Of a DNA stretch of 38,909 nucleotides, positions 6,983 through 15,280 are shown one piece after another. The stretch comes from an uncultured Prevotella sp. (GTDB lineage: Bacteria > Bacteroidota > Bacteroidia > Bacteroidales > Bacteroidaceae): contig CAJOPT010000100.1 of assembly GCA_905236455.1 (NCBI GenBank), positions 1-38,909 of the forward strand, written 5' to 3'. Under the pieces are notes generated by a model. It saw only the letters and a program-made list of their open reading frames with translations. It was not told the DNA's origin and did not search any database. The first letter of the stretch is position 1; each line of letters opens with the position of its first letter. The position numbers and the translations under genes were made by a program.

Positions 6983-7984
6983 TTATCTCTGTTCAATAAG
7001 GTAATCCACCTCGCTCACCTCTGGACGGGCATTACGGATACCGTTAGGTACCGATCGTAAGTAAATCTTACACTTCTCCTCCTTGTTACTGATGTTGTTA
7101 TAGTCAGCTACGAGCTTGAACCCTGTAGGAAGGAGCGTCTTTGTCTCAATATTCTTTGGCATGGACTTAAGCTTGTTAGCTCCTACGACAAACTTGACTC
7201 TCACCTTTAGGGGGAACGTGCGGAGCACATAACCATCCGGCATGTTTACAGCCTCTATCGGCACCTCCACGCTCTCTTCTGTCAGTACGTCAGGATATAA
7301 TGTCATCTTTATGTTTGATGGCACAAACTTCGCTCCTTGGATTTTCCGAATCGATACCATCATGGAAGTCGTATCCGTGACGTTGGCTATATGTTGGCGC
7401 ACGGTATAGGCGGTCTTAATGCTGTCAAGCAGTTTCTTAGACGCATAGACGGTAACAGAGTCAGGGTCGAATTTCACCCTCGACATATAGTATCCGTTGC
7501 TTGGGATAACATAGCCTAATAGCTTGGCCGGCACTTTTTTGTTTTGTCCGAAGTTATAAGAGAAGTCGATTTTTTCAGGCTTGATGGCAGTTATTTTGGA
7601 AGACTTATACAGTTGAAGGTATAATTGCTTTTGTAAGTCAGCTCCAGAGACAGACCCTTCTCTCTTGGCATTTGCGTAGGTGTTGAAGTCTATAGTCAAA
7701 GGGCGCAGGATGTTTCCATACAAGTACCCCATCATGATAAATCCTTTGTCGCGTATGGTGAAGCGTGCGGTGGAAGGCAGCTCGTTAACAATTACGACAT
7801 TCTTCGGGACGTTGACCATTCTCATTTCCACAGAGACCTCTTTCTCATACGTCTCATTGAGTGCCATCAATAGCCAGAAGACTCCGCTGAGCGCCAAGAA
7901 GAAGAAAAAAATCAGGAACTCCTTGTTCACCATTTTGAACAAGAACTTCCTGATTATGGTTAAAAACTTCAACACAGCAGACAT
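6983..7984 (-). CDS. YbbR-domain (CdaR-like) membrane protein
   Basis: The 333-residue protein has a basic N-terminus, one membrane segment (about 22-42, FLIFFFFLALSGVFWLLMAL) and an extracytoplasmic region with YbbR-type repeats (for example VPKNVVIVNELPSTARFTIRDKG). In Firmicutes YbbR/CdaR proteins regulate diadenylate cyclase; whether the Bacteroidetes form does so is not known from this sequence, and no cyclase gene is adjacent. Its place between yajC and coaE is the usual Bacteroidales order. The gap to yajC is 21 nt and to coaE 11 nt. Confidence 0.85.
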   Translation of the reverse strand: MSAVLKFLTIIRKFLFKMVNKEFLIFFFFLALSGVFWLLMALNETYEKEVSVEMRMVNVPKNVVIVNELPSTARFTIRDKGFIMMGYLYGNILRPLTIDFNTYANAKREGSVSGADLQKQLYLQLYKSSKITAIKPEKIDFSYNFGQNKKVPAKLLGYVIPSNGYYMSRVKFDPDSVTVYASKKLLDSIKTAYTVRQHIANVTDTTSMMVSIRKIQGAKFVPSNIKMTLYPDVLTEESVEVPIEAVNMPDGYVLRTFPLKVRVKFVVGANKLKSMPKNIETKTLLPTGFKLVADYNNISNKEEKCKIYLRSVPNGIRNARPEVSEVDYLIEQR

Positions 7985-8005
7985 TCCGACCGTTGCTTTG
8001 CGCTT

Positions 8006-8344
8006 TTAAGAAGCAGCCTGTCCGTTTTGCATCTGTGAGGTTGCGTCAGCGAAGACATAGTTACGGTCAACTCTTATTACCGTACCCTTAGCCACCTCGA
8101 CTTCAATGATGTTGGCGGAAGTGTCGATACGCTTTACTGTACCATAGATACCGCCACTGACAACGACCTTGGATCCCTCCTGTAATGCATTCTGGAACTC
8201 TCGTATCTTTTTCTGCTTTTGCTGTTGCGGACGAATCATAAATAACCACATGATGGCAAAGATAGCCACCATCATAATTAACATAGGCCAAATACTGCCT
8301 TGTTGCTGCGGTTGCTGGGCAGCAAGTAAATGAAACATGCTCAT
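8006..8344 (-). CDS. yajC: Preprotein translocase subunit YajC
   Basis: YajC is a small inner-membrane accessory of the SecDF translocase. The 112-residue protein has one N-terminal membrane helix (about 18-38, MLIMMVAIFAIMWLFMIRP), then the family signature RPQQQKQKK and a cytoplasmic SH3-like part with GSKVVVSGGIYGTV. The start overlaps the nusB stop by 4 nt (ATGA), which suggests coupled translation. Confidence 0.93.
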   Translation of the reverse strand: MSMFHLLAAQQPQQQGSIWPMLIMMVAIFAIMWLFMIRPQQQKQKKIREFQNALQEGSKVVVSGGIYGTVKRIDTSANIIEVEVAKGTVIRVDRNYVFADATSQMQNGQAAS

Positions 8345-9417
8345 TGTTCTTGTTCTTTTGTATTATCGTTATTGTTCTCTGTTATCGGTTCCTTGTCTGA
8401 ATAGGCTTCAGTCCTGATTCTTCTACGCTTGCTTGACTGTGTATTCTTGTCATAGCCGTTGCCCTTTTGCTTGTGTGGCATCCGTGGCGCGCCAATGGGT
8501 TTCAGCAACAACCCTTTGTCTATAAGATGGCGGGCGATAGTGTCCAGCATTCCATTGATATATCCTCCGCTCCTTGGAGTACTGTAAAGTTTTGCGAGGT
8601 CAACGTATTCATTGATAGTCACGCTTATCGGGATGTTTGGGAATGTAAGCATTTCGGCGATGGCAATCTGCATGATGACAATATCCATATAGGCAAGTCG
8701 GGAGAAGTCCCAGTTTCGGGAAGTCTCGCTCATATACTTCTGGTAAGTGTCAGCATTCAGGATTGTGGCACGGTACAGCTTGCATGCGAACTCCTTGTCT
8801 TCTTCATCCTTATACTCTGGAAGCAGCTCCTGCTTGGATTTGTTCTTCTGCTCGAAGCGTCGGATGGTCTTTAGTACGAATGTGTCAATAACCTCCTTGT
8901 CATCATTCCAATAAAGGCTCTTCTCTTCTAATATGGAGTCCAGCTCGTCATTGTCTTGTATTAATGTACGGTAGATCTTTCGCCATACCTCACGGTCGCT
9001 TTCATAAGAGTCTTCCTGGTCTTCCATGTAGTCCTTAAAGAACTGGCTTTGCTCTATCTGATTGCAAAGCTTCCTCACAATCTCAATGTCGTTGTCCCAA
9101 GTCATCTTCTGACTCTCTACAAATTCCGACAGTTGTTTGTTCTCCTCCAGTTGGACCGCAAACTTATTATACGCAAACTTCGCAGACGGCTCCGGCTTGC
9201 CCTCACGCTTAGCCCTGTTGATGCCAATCTCCAGGCGGTGTCGCTCTTCTTGTGTGACTGCCACAATCAGCATTAACAGATAATTATATAAGTCATATGC
9301 TTTAGATAAGCTGAAAAGCAATTCCTTCTCAGCATTCTCTATGTTACGGTTGCCGTTTTGATAGTATGCGTAGGTTAACTGAACTATCTTTAGCCGAATT
9401 AATTCTCGATTAATCAT
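8341..9417 (-). CDS. nusB: Transcription antitermination factor NusB (long Bacteroidetes form)
   Basis: At 358 residues this is much longer than E. coli NusB (139). A helical N-terminal extension (about 1-190) precedes the NusB domain (about 205-310), recognised by FACKLYRATILNADTYQKYM, MDIVIMQIAIAEMLTFPNIPISVTINEYVDLAKLYSTPRSGGYINGMLD in outline, i.e. the conserved second half of NusB. A basic then acidic low-complexity tail follows. NusB binds boxA RNA with S10 (NusE) and supports rRNA antitermination. It is the first gene of its operon; a promoter lies at 9451-9482. Confidence 0.9.
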   Translation of the reverse strand: MINRELIRLKIVQLTYAYYQNGNRNIENAEKELLFSLSKAYDLYNYLLMLIVAVTQEERHRLEIGINRAKREGKPEPSAKFAYNKFAVQLEENKQLSEFVESQKMTWDNDIEIVRKLCNQIEQSQFFKDYMEDQEDSYESDREVWRKIYRTLIQDNDELDSILEEKSLYWNDDKEVIDTFVLKTIRRFEQKNKSKQELLPEYKDEEDKEFACKLYRATILNADTYQKYMSETSRNWDFSRLAYMDIVIMQIAIAEMLTFPNIPISVTINEYVDLAKLYSTPRSGGYINGMLDTIARHLIDKGLLLKPIGAPRMPHKQKGNGYDKNTQSSKRRRIRTEAYSDKEPITENNNDNTKEQEQ

Positions 9418-9450
9418 ATTCTTTCTTATTCGTATCTAAATATCAATATG

Positions 9451-9482
9451 CAAAATTATGAAAAAAACGGCATATATGCAAG
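9451..9482 (-). promoter_or_regulatory. Promoter of the nusB operon
   Basis: On the minus strand TAATTTTG is at 9458-9451 and CTTG, a variant -33, at 9482-9479, with a 20-bp spacer. This promoter faces away from the rplY promoters. Confidence 0.6.
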
Positions 9483-9539
9483 AATTATATATGTTTTTTA
9501 CTTTTTTTCTGAAACGTATGAAAAAAACGTGGGCTTCTT

Positions 9540-9571
9540 TTTGGTTTTGTGCTCACTTATTCGTACCATTG
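9540..9571 (+). promoter_or_regulatory. Upstream, degenerate copy of the rplY promoter module
   Basis: TTTG at 9540-9543, then the 20-bp spacer GTTTTGTGCTCACTTATTCG, then TACCATTG at 9564-9571. The spacer is identical to that of the downstream copy, but the -7 element has T to A at its fifth base, so this copy is probably weak or dead. Confidence 0.55.
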
Positions 9572-9575
9572 ACTT

Positions 9576-9656
9576 CGTCGAAAGTACTCTCGCTCGACAA
9601 AAAAAAGAAAAAAAACTGTTTTCTTTTGGTTTTGTGCTCACTTATTCGTACCTTTG
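9576..9656 (+). promoter_or_regulatory. rplY operon promoter module with upstream block and dyad
   Basis: The -33 TTTG is at 9625-9628 and the -7 TACCTTTG at 9649-9656, with a 20-bp spacer. Directly upstream is a 9-bp dyad AAAAGAAAA (9603-9611) / TTTTCTTTT (9619-9627) that overlaps the -33 element. Further upstream lies GTCGA...TCGAC (about 9577-9598). The same arrangement recurs in front of pycB. Confidence 0.75.
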
Positions 9657-9747
9657 CACCGCTTTTTTCAGCACTAACGGATTTCGTGTGATGGTGAATT
9701 AAGGCAGAATCATTTAACAAACTTAATTTAGAGTAACACATTTTATT

Positions 9748-10353
9748 ATGAAAGAGATTAACGTAAAAGGTCAGAAGCGTGCTGCCATAGGCAAGAAAGC
9801 TTCCAAGTTGATTCGTAAGGAGGGACTTGTTCCCTGTAACATCTATGGTGAGAAGAAAGACGCAAACGGTCTCCCAGTAGCAGAGTCTTTTGTTGTTCCT
9901 TTCACAGAATTGCGTAAGGTTGTCTATACTCCTCACGTTTATGTTGTAAACCTTGATATTGAAGGTGAGAGTCACATTGCCATAATGAAGGAGCTTCAGT
10001 TCCATCCAGTGACAGACGCATTGCTGCATGTTGACTTCTATGAGGTAAATGAGACAAAGCCAATCACTGTAGGAATCCCAGTAAAACTCAATGGACTTGC
10101 AGAAGGTGTGAAGGCTGGTGGTAAGCTTAATCTTGCTGTTCGCAGACTGAATGTGACAGCTCCTTACAAGCAGATTCCAGAGCAGCTTGACATTGATGTG
10201 ACATCACTGGAGCTTGGTAAGAGTATCAAAGTATCTGAGCTGAGCTTTGAAGGCTTGGAGCTGGCTACTCCTGGTGAGGTTGTGGTATGTTCTGTTAAGG
10301 CTACACGTGCCTCACGTTCCGCAGCTGCCGCTGCAGATAATGCTGAAGAATAA
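9748..10353 (+). CDS. rplY: 50S ribosomal protein L25/TL5 (Ctc family)
   Basis: L25 binds 5S rRNA in the large ribosomal subunit. The 201-residue protein is the long (TL5/Ctc) form: an L25 domain (1-95, starting MKEINVKGQKRAAIGKKASK, with PCNIYGEKK) and a C-terminal beta domain (about 100-185, with KPITVGIPVKLNGLAEGVK and AVRRLNV). The tail is Ala-rich (AAAAADNAEE). It heads a housekeeping operon with pth, an S4-domain gene and purN; pth follows after 14 nt. Confidence 0.95.
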   Translation: MKEINVKGQKRAAIGKKASKLIRKEGLVPCNIYGEKKDANGLPVAESFVVPFTELRKVVYTPHVYVVNLDIEGESHIAIMKELQFHPVTDALLHVDFYEVNETKPITVGIPVKLNGLAEGVKAGGKLNLAVRRLNVTAPYKQIPEQLDIDVTSLELGKSIKVSELSFEGLELATPGEVVVCSVKATRASRSAAAAADNAEE

Positions 10354-10367
10354 TATATCTGAAGCAG

Positions 10368-11015
10368 ATGGACAAATATCTCATTTGTGGATTGGGCAAT
10401 CCAGGAGTGGAATACGCAGAGACCCGCCACAATACAGGATACATGGTATTGGACGCTTTTGCAAAAGCGTCCAATATTGTTTTTGAGGACAAGCGCTATG
10501 GTTTTGTGGCAGAGACAAGCATTAAGGGACGGAAAGTGTTTCTGCTGAAGCCGACCACTTATATGAATCTCAGTGGTAATGCCGTCCGTTACTGGATGAA
10601 CAAGGAGAATATAGACCAGAAACGGTTAATGGTTATTAGCGATGATGTGGCTCTTCCTCTTGGTGATTTCCGTCTGAAAGCTGGTGGCTCTAATGGTGGT
10701 CACAATGGTCTTGGACATATACAGCAGCTGATAGGGCAGGATTATCCCCGTCTACGTATAGGTATAGGAAATGATTATCCTCAAGGAAGGCAAGTAGACT
10801 GGGTGCTTGGTAAGTTCAGTGAGGCAGACAAGGCTCTTCTCTCTCCACGCATAGACCTTGCGGTGGAAATTATCCGTAGCTTTGTGCTTGCGGGTATTGA
10901 TATCACGATGAACCAGTATAACAAGCTTGGGAAGGCATCTAAAGCCAATAAAGAAAAGAAATCAGACACTGCCGCAAATAATAAAGAAGAAATATGCCAA
11001 GTGAAGCAAGAATAG
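10368..11015 (+). CDS. pth: Peptidyl-tRNA hydrolase
   Basis: Pth cleaves peptidyl-tRNA released from stalled ribosomes. The 215-residue protein carries GLGNPG (8-13), the catalytic His21 in TRHNTGY, the substrate-binding MNLSGNAVRYW, ISDDVALPLG and GGSNGGHNGLGHI. The last 20 or so residues are a basic/polar extension beyond the usual 190-residue core (NKEKKSDTAANNKEE). It overlaps the S4-domain gene by 22 nt. A perfect 30-bp palindrome lies inside the 5' part of the gene. Confidence 0.96.
   Translation: MDKYLICGLGNPGVEYAETRHNTGYMVLDAFAKASNIVFEDKRYGFVAETSIKGRKVFLLKPTTYMNLSGNAVRYWMNKENIDQKRLMVISDDVALPLGDFRLKAGGSNGGHNGLGHIQQLIGQDYPRLRIGIGNDYPQGRQVDWVLGKFSEADKALLSPRIDLAVEIIRSFVLAGIDITMNQYNKLGKASKANKEKKSDTAANNKEEICQVKQE
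10447..10476. repeat. Perfect 30-bp palindrome inside pth
   Basis: The half-site TATTGGACGCTTTTG is followed by its exact complement with no interruption. It covers codons 27-36 of pth, encoding part of LDAFAKASN, and there is no insertion in the protein relative to other Pth sequences as I recall them. Confidence 0.7.
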
Positions 11016-11407
11016 ACAAATGGCTATGGGCTGCACGCATCTTTAAGACACGATCCATTGCTGCCGATGCGTGTAAGAACGGGCGTGTCACTATTAATGG
11101 TGTCAATGTCAAGCCTTCACGTCCACTGAAGGAAGGAGAGGTTGTCGCTGTCAGGAAGCCTCCCGTGACCTATTCGTTTAAGGTTCTTAAATGCATTGAG
11201 CAACGCGTAGGTGCAAAGCTCCTTCCTGAGATATACGAGAATGTTACCGATGCCAGTCAGTATGAGCTTTTGGAGATGAGTCGTATCAGTGGATTTGTAG
11301 ACCGTGCAAGGGGTACCGGTCGTCCCACGAAGAAAGACCGCCGCGCCATGGATGCGTTCATTGGTCCTGTCTTTGATGACTTTGACGATGATATGGATAT
11401 TGAATAA
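10994..11407 (+). CDS. S4-domain RNA-binding protein (Hsp15-like)
   Basis: The 137-residue protein has an S4 RNA-binding domain at residues 5-65 (ARIDKWLWAARIFKTRS, then NGRVTINGVNVKPSRPLKEG) and a basic tail region (GRPTKKDRRAMDAF). It resembles heat-shock protein 15 (HslR), which binds free 50S subunits carrying nascent chains and helps recycle them. The position directly after pth, overlapping by 22 nt, fits a ribosome-rescue role and implies translational coupling. The final DDFDDDMDIE is strongly acidic. Confidence 0.85.
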   Translation: MPSEARIDKWLWAARIFKTRSIAADACKNGRVTINGVNVKPSRPLKEGEVVAVRKPPVTYSFKVLKCIEQRVGAKLLPEIYENVTDASQYELLEMSRISGFVDRARGTGRPTKKDRRAMDAFIGPVFDDFDDDMDIE

Positions 11408-11423
11408 TAAAAACTAAATAATT

Positions 11424-12002
11424 ATGACCAATTTAGCCATTTTTGTTTCAGGCAGTGGTACTAACTGTGAGAATATAATACGTTATTTTACTCAGGAGCA
11501 ACCACGCAGAGATGTGAGAATTGCCCTTGTCCTGAGCAATAAGTCCGATGCCTATGCCCTTGTCAGGGCACAAAACCTCAACGTGCCAACAGTCGTAATG
11601 GAGAAGAGACAGTTCCTTGACGGGGAGAGTGTTTTGAAGGTCATGAAGGAATATGAAATAGACTTTATCGTACTGGCAGGGTTCCTACTTATGATACCCG
11701 ATTTCCTTCTGCGTGCCTATCCTCGTCGTATTGTCAATATACACCCTTCTCTCTTGCCTAAGTATGGTGGTAAGGGAATGTGGGGACACCATGTTCATGA
11801 AGCAGTATGTGAGGCTAAGGAGAAAGAGTCTGGTATCACCATCCATTGGGTGAGTGAGGTATGCGACGGAGGTGAGATTATCGCCCAGTTCAAAACCCCT
11901 CTGTCTCCAGAGGATACTCCGGACGATATTGCTGATAAAGTGCATGTATTGGAAATGAAAAACTTCCCCAAGGTTATTGAGGAAGTTATTCAAACTTTAT
12001 AA
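11424..12002 (+). CDS. purN: Phosphoribosylglycinamide formyltransferase
   Basis: PurN transfers a formyl group from 10-formyl-THF to GAR, the third step of de novo purine synthesis. The 192-residue protein has the nucleotide-binding start FVSGSGTN, the catalytic region NIHPSLLPKYGGKGMWG (N and H of the active site) and the catalytic Asp in VCDGGEII. The length is normal. It is the last gene of the rplY-pth-S4 series (16-nt gap) and ends 11 nt before the convergent outer-membrane protein gene. Confidence 0.95.
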   Translation: MTNLAIFVSGSGTNCENIIRYFTQEQPRRDVRIALVLSNKSDAYALVRAQNLNVPTVVMEKRQFLDGESVLKVMKEYEIDFIVLAGFLLMIPDFLLRAYPRRIVNIHPSLLPKYGGKGMWGHHVHEAVCEAKEKESGITIHWVSEVCDGGEIIAQFKTPLSPEDTPDDIADKVHVLEMKNFPKVIEEVIQTL

Positions 12003-12013
12003 AGCCAGTAATA

Positions 12014-15000
12014 TTAATCTGCCATCATCGGTCCGCCGAAGCCACCGCCACGAGGAGGACGGCCGCCACCGAAGCCACCGCCACCACCTCTTCGGCGTTC
12101 ACCTCGACCACCTTCACCAGGAGGAGGACCCATTCTCTGTCCATCATCAAATCCTGGATGGTCGCCTTGTGGACGTTGCATGCTTTCCCTGCTGCCAAAG
12201 AGGTTGAGTCTGTAGCTTGCCCGTAGCATGAAATAGCTGCTAATACTGTTGTATTCTGTGTCGGTACGTTGCATCGCATTGATAACACGGCTGAAGTTGC
12301 TTTGTTCTTTGAGGATATCATAGCACTGCAGCGAGAGAGTCAGGGCATTGCCTTTCAGGAAGCTATGGCTTATCTGTGCGTTCCATATCAGCTCGTTAGT
12401 GTTTAGTGACGCATCGCTATATCCTCTTCTGCTCTGCTCATGAATATCTGTAGATATACTGGTACCCCATGGAAGTGTGAAATTGATGTTTGTTCCGTAG
12501 GAGAACTGCCATGTGCTCAGATTGTTTGATGCCTGCAACTCATTCTTGGTGTGTGTGTAGTTGAGTGAGCCGTCTAATTCAACCTCTAACCAGCTGTTGC
12601 GGTAGCTTGCGGAGAGACGTTCGCCAATGTTCGTGGAGTTTGTCACGTTTTTCTGGGAATTGGCGTTGCGCTGAAGACTCAGGTAACCAACGTAATGGTT
12701 ATATCCCGCTGTGGTGAAGGTGTTAATGTTCCATACACCGGCAGAGTCAACGGATGTGTTGAACATCACAGCACCGTTTATGTCCCAGTTGCCGTTAATA
12801 TTTTCCGGCTGTGTCGTCCTTCCTCCTGTAATCTCGTCATAGATTACTTTGTTGCTTATACTGTTTCTGGTGTTACTGTAATTGACAAATGTCATTATAG
12901 AGCGTTGGTGGCTCTGCATATAAGTATTATAGAATAGGCGGAAACGATTCGTGAAGGCAGGCTTCAGTCCAGGATTACCGACTTTGATGTTCAGTGGGTC
13001 GCTGTCGTCAACGATAGAAAGCAGGTCGCTCATGCTCGGTTGTGTGGTTGTTCCTCTATAGTTGACGCGCAAGTTACTTTGTTTGTTAAAGCGATAGCGG
13101 AAGTCGAGTGTAGGGCTCCAGTTTACGACATTACGCATCGTGTCGGCATGTACACCGAGGTAGTCTTGCATGTATCTTGAGCGTTGTGGCTGTACCATCA
13201 CACCGGCGTTTAACTGATATTTCTGGCGTACCATTCTGAACATTGCCTGTATCTCATGGGTATATGTCCTGTACTCGGAGTTGCGGCTCAGGTCAGAGTC
13301 GTAATAGTCTTCAAGAGGATTGCTTAGCAGTGACAGATAGCTGTCCCATGAGCGGTACCCAGGTACTACTGAGCGGAAGAAATCCTCACCTAAGTTAGAG
13401 AAATCGTATGTCGAGCGGTCGCTCTTGCTCAATGAATATTTATATTTGTAGCTAAGTTGCAGGTATATTTTGTAGCCTATTGGCTCGCTATATGTTCCCT
13501 GAAGAGAGTAGTTCCAGTTCTTTGTAGGCATCAGATTGTAGCGGTTTGTCTGATAGGTGGAGTCTGTTCCGAGGAAATTCATTACCTGATAGAGGTGTAC
13601 GTTCTGCGTTGACAAGCTTGTTGACTCCGAGTCAGAATAGCTGACATTTCCACGTAGTGTAATGTTACGTCCGTTATTGCTGAGTTTCCTGTTCAATTGC
13701 AACATCGCTCCCGCATTCTTGGACTCGCCATAGCTGATGGAATTGTTGTTTTGAGTATTCACCATCAATCCCTTGGATTGTAATTGGCGTATAGCCTCTT
13801 CCTCAAGAGGATTCTCCACATAGTCATAAGGATCCTCATTGTACGAAGCTGAGGCTGAGATGGTCTTGCCGTCTGACGTTGAGAGCTTGGCGTTAGGTCT
13901 GAACATTATGTTTGTCATGGAGTCAGGTTGCCACTCTAACCTGAAGCGGAAGTCCCATGAGTTGCCACGGGTGTACTTCTGCGACAGACTGTTGGTGAAA
14001 GACCCCAATGAGCTTACGAAATTCTCGGATGACACCTTGGTGTTCAGGTCGCCATCGGAGTGGTTCCACCTAATGCTACCATCCATTTTCAACTTGTTTT
14101 TCTCCTCGTAGTTAAAGTTGATTCCAGCCATCTTGGTGGCATTTAACCCCTCACGGGTGGCACTGCGCCCACCACGCGGACCACCTCCAAATCCCATGTC
14201 GTTGACGTTGTTGGCATTCCCGAGCATCATTATGCGGTATTTGCTGTTGAAATATGCCCCCATAAGCTTCTCTGCATATCGGTTATGTGTGCCATAGCCG
14301 AGGTCCAAGTTTGAGAACATTCCTTTGTTCATACCTTTCTTTATGGCGAAGTCAAGAACGGTCTCTTCCTCACCGTCATCGATTCCTGTAACGCGGGAAA
14401 GGTCACTTTGCTGGTCGTAAGCTTTTACACGCTCAACGATACTTGTCGGCAGGTTCTTCATGGCAGTCTTCGTGTCGCCGGTCATGAACTCTTTGCCGTC
14501 GACAAGAATCTTCTTCACTTCCTTACCATTGATTTTGATGGTACCGTCATCGCTGACCTCCGCACCTGGCAGCTTCTTCACAAGAGCCTCAACGGTGGAG
14601 CCTTCCGCAACGCGATAGGCAGAGGCATTATACATGAAAGTGTCTTCTTTTAATACTACCTTGGAAGCTTGACCAGTAACGGTCGTTCCCTTCAACATAA
14701 CGGCGTCAGCCCCCATGATAATCTTTTCCAAATCCACATTCTTGTCATCAGTCACGGTAACATTCTTGCACAAGGTCTTGTATCCTACGTAACTCACCTT
14801 TACAATATACGTTCCGTTCTCGGGAGCAGAAATAGAAAAGTCGCCGTTGTCATCGGAGATTGCGCCAGTGACGAATGTACTATCTTGCTTTAGCAGTTGG
14901 ACAGTCACAAAAGGAACGACTTCTTTTGTGTCGCGGTCGGATAGTGAACCGGATACTATTCTGTCCTGTGCAGTCGCCGATAAAGACAAGAGAGTCAGAA

Positions 15001-15025
15001 ACAATGCGTAAACAATCTTTCTCAT
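12014..15025 (-). CDS. TonB-receptor-like outer-membrane beta-barrel protein with Gly/Arg-rich tail
   Basis: I start the protein at the ATG at 15025, giving a signal peptide (MRKIVYALFLTLLSLSATAQ) and 1003 residues; an upstream in-frame start at 15076 would place 17 odd residues before it. A carboxypeptidase-regulatory-like domain follows (about 22-110, SGSLSDRDTKEVVPFVTVQL), then a plug-like part (VKKLPGAEVSDDGTIKINGKEVKKILVDG) and a long beta-barrel of the OMP_b-brl_3 type found in Bacteroidetes. The barrel seems to end near SYRLNLFG; about 55 residues follow, rich in Gly, Arg and Pro (RRRGGGGGFGGGRPPRGGG). A shorter GFGGGPRGGR segment lies earlier. No SusD partner is present, so the ligand is unknown. 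Confidence 0.85.
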   Translation of the reverse strand: MRKIVYALFLTLLSLSATAQDRIVSGSLSDRDTKEVVPFVTVQLLKQDSTFVTGAISDDNGDFSISAPENGTYIVKVSYVGYKTLCKNVTVTDDKNVDLEKIIMGADAVMLKGTTVTGQASKVVLKEDTFMYNASAYRVAEGSTVEALVKKLPGAEVSDDGTIKINGKEVKKILVDGKEFMTGDTKTAMKNLPTSIVERVKAYDQQSDLSRVTGIDDGEEETVLDFAIKKGMNKGMFSNLDLGYGTHNRYAEKLMGAYFNSKYRIMMLGNANNVNDMGFGGGPRGGRSATREGLNATKMAGINFNYEEKNKLKMDGSIRWNHSDGDLNTKVSSENFVSSLGSFTNSLSQKYTRGNSWDFRFRLEWQPDSMTNIMFRPNAKLSTSDGKTISASASYNEDPYDYVENPLEEEAIRQLQSKGLMVNTQNNNSISYGESKNAGAMLQLNRKLSNNGRNITLRGNVSYSDSESTSLSTQNVHLYQVMNFLGTDSTYQTNRYNLMPTKNWNYSLQGTYSEPIGYKIYLQLSYKYKYSLSKSDRSTYDFSNLGEDFFRSVVPGYRSWDSYLSLLSNPLEDYYDSDLSRNSEYRTYTHEIQAMFRMVRQKYQLNAGVMVQPQRSRYMQDYLGVHADTMRNVVNWSPTLDFRYRFNKQSNLRVNYRGTTTQPSMSDLLSIVDDSDPLNIKVGNPGLKPAFTNRFRLFYNTYMQSHQRSIMTFVNYSNTRNSISNKVIYDEITGGRTTQPENINGNWDINGAVMFNTSVDSAGVWNINTFTTAGYNHYVGYLSLQRNANSQKNVTNSTNIGERLSASYRNSWLEVELDGSLNYTHTKNELQASNNLSTWQFSYGTNINFTLPWGTSISTDIHEQSRRGYSDASLNTNELIWNAQISHSFLKGNALTLSLQCYDILKEQSNFSRVINAMQRTDTEYNSISSYFMLRASYRLNLFGSRESMQRPQGDHPGFDDGQRMGPPPGEGGRGERRRGGGGGFGGGRPPRGGGFGGPMMAD

Positions 15026-15147
15026 TATATTATGTTTTTTGTTAATATGCGTAGCAGGGCATTTTGCTTTATACATGACTTAGATGTATTGAACGTGAAA
15101 TAGTTTAAAAACTTTTACATTATCTTTATGTGTTGCAAATTGTTGCA

Positions 15148-15155
15148 CAAAGGTA
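15148..15155 (-). promoter_or_regulatory. Probable -7 element of the outer-membrane protein gene
   Basis: TACCTTTG on the minus strand, about 120 nt upstream of the chosen ATG. No TTTG is visible at the expected -33 position, so regulation by an activator is possible. Confidence 0.45.
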
Positions 15156-15240
15156 TGCTAATGTGCGCAGTTTATAACTTTTGAATGTAAAAAAACGCTA
15201 AATAGTTGGTTTGTAGGCATTAAGGCAATTCTAAAAACAT

Positions 15241-15248
15241 TACCTTTG
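15241..15248 (+). promoter_or_regulatory. Probable -7 element of aroB
   Basis: TACCTTTG, 32 nt before the chosen aroB ATG. The nearest TTTG (15210-15213) is 27 bp upstream, longer than the usual 19-21. Confidence 0.5.
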
Positions 15249-15280
15249 CAAAACAAATTAGTATGAGAGAAGGAGAGAGA

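Larger units (their letters stand above)
9418..9747. other. Divergent intergenic region nusB/rplY with tandem promoter modules (330 bp)
   Basis: This AT-rich region has no coding potential of its own. It holds the leftward nusB promoter and two rightward copies of the same promoter module (-33 at 9540 and 9625, 85 bp apart). Open frames seen here are by-products of the poly-A and poly-T runs. Confidence 0.65.

Noticed and set aside
9448..9702. Open frames in the nusB/rplY intergenic region
   Set aside because: They run through promoter modules and poly-A/T tracts, and the encoded repeats simply mirror the duplicated DNA.
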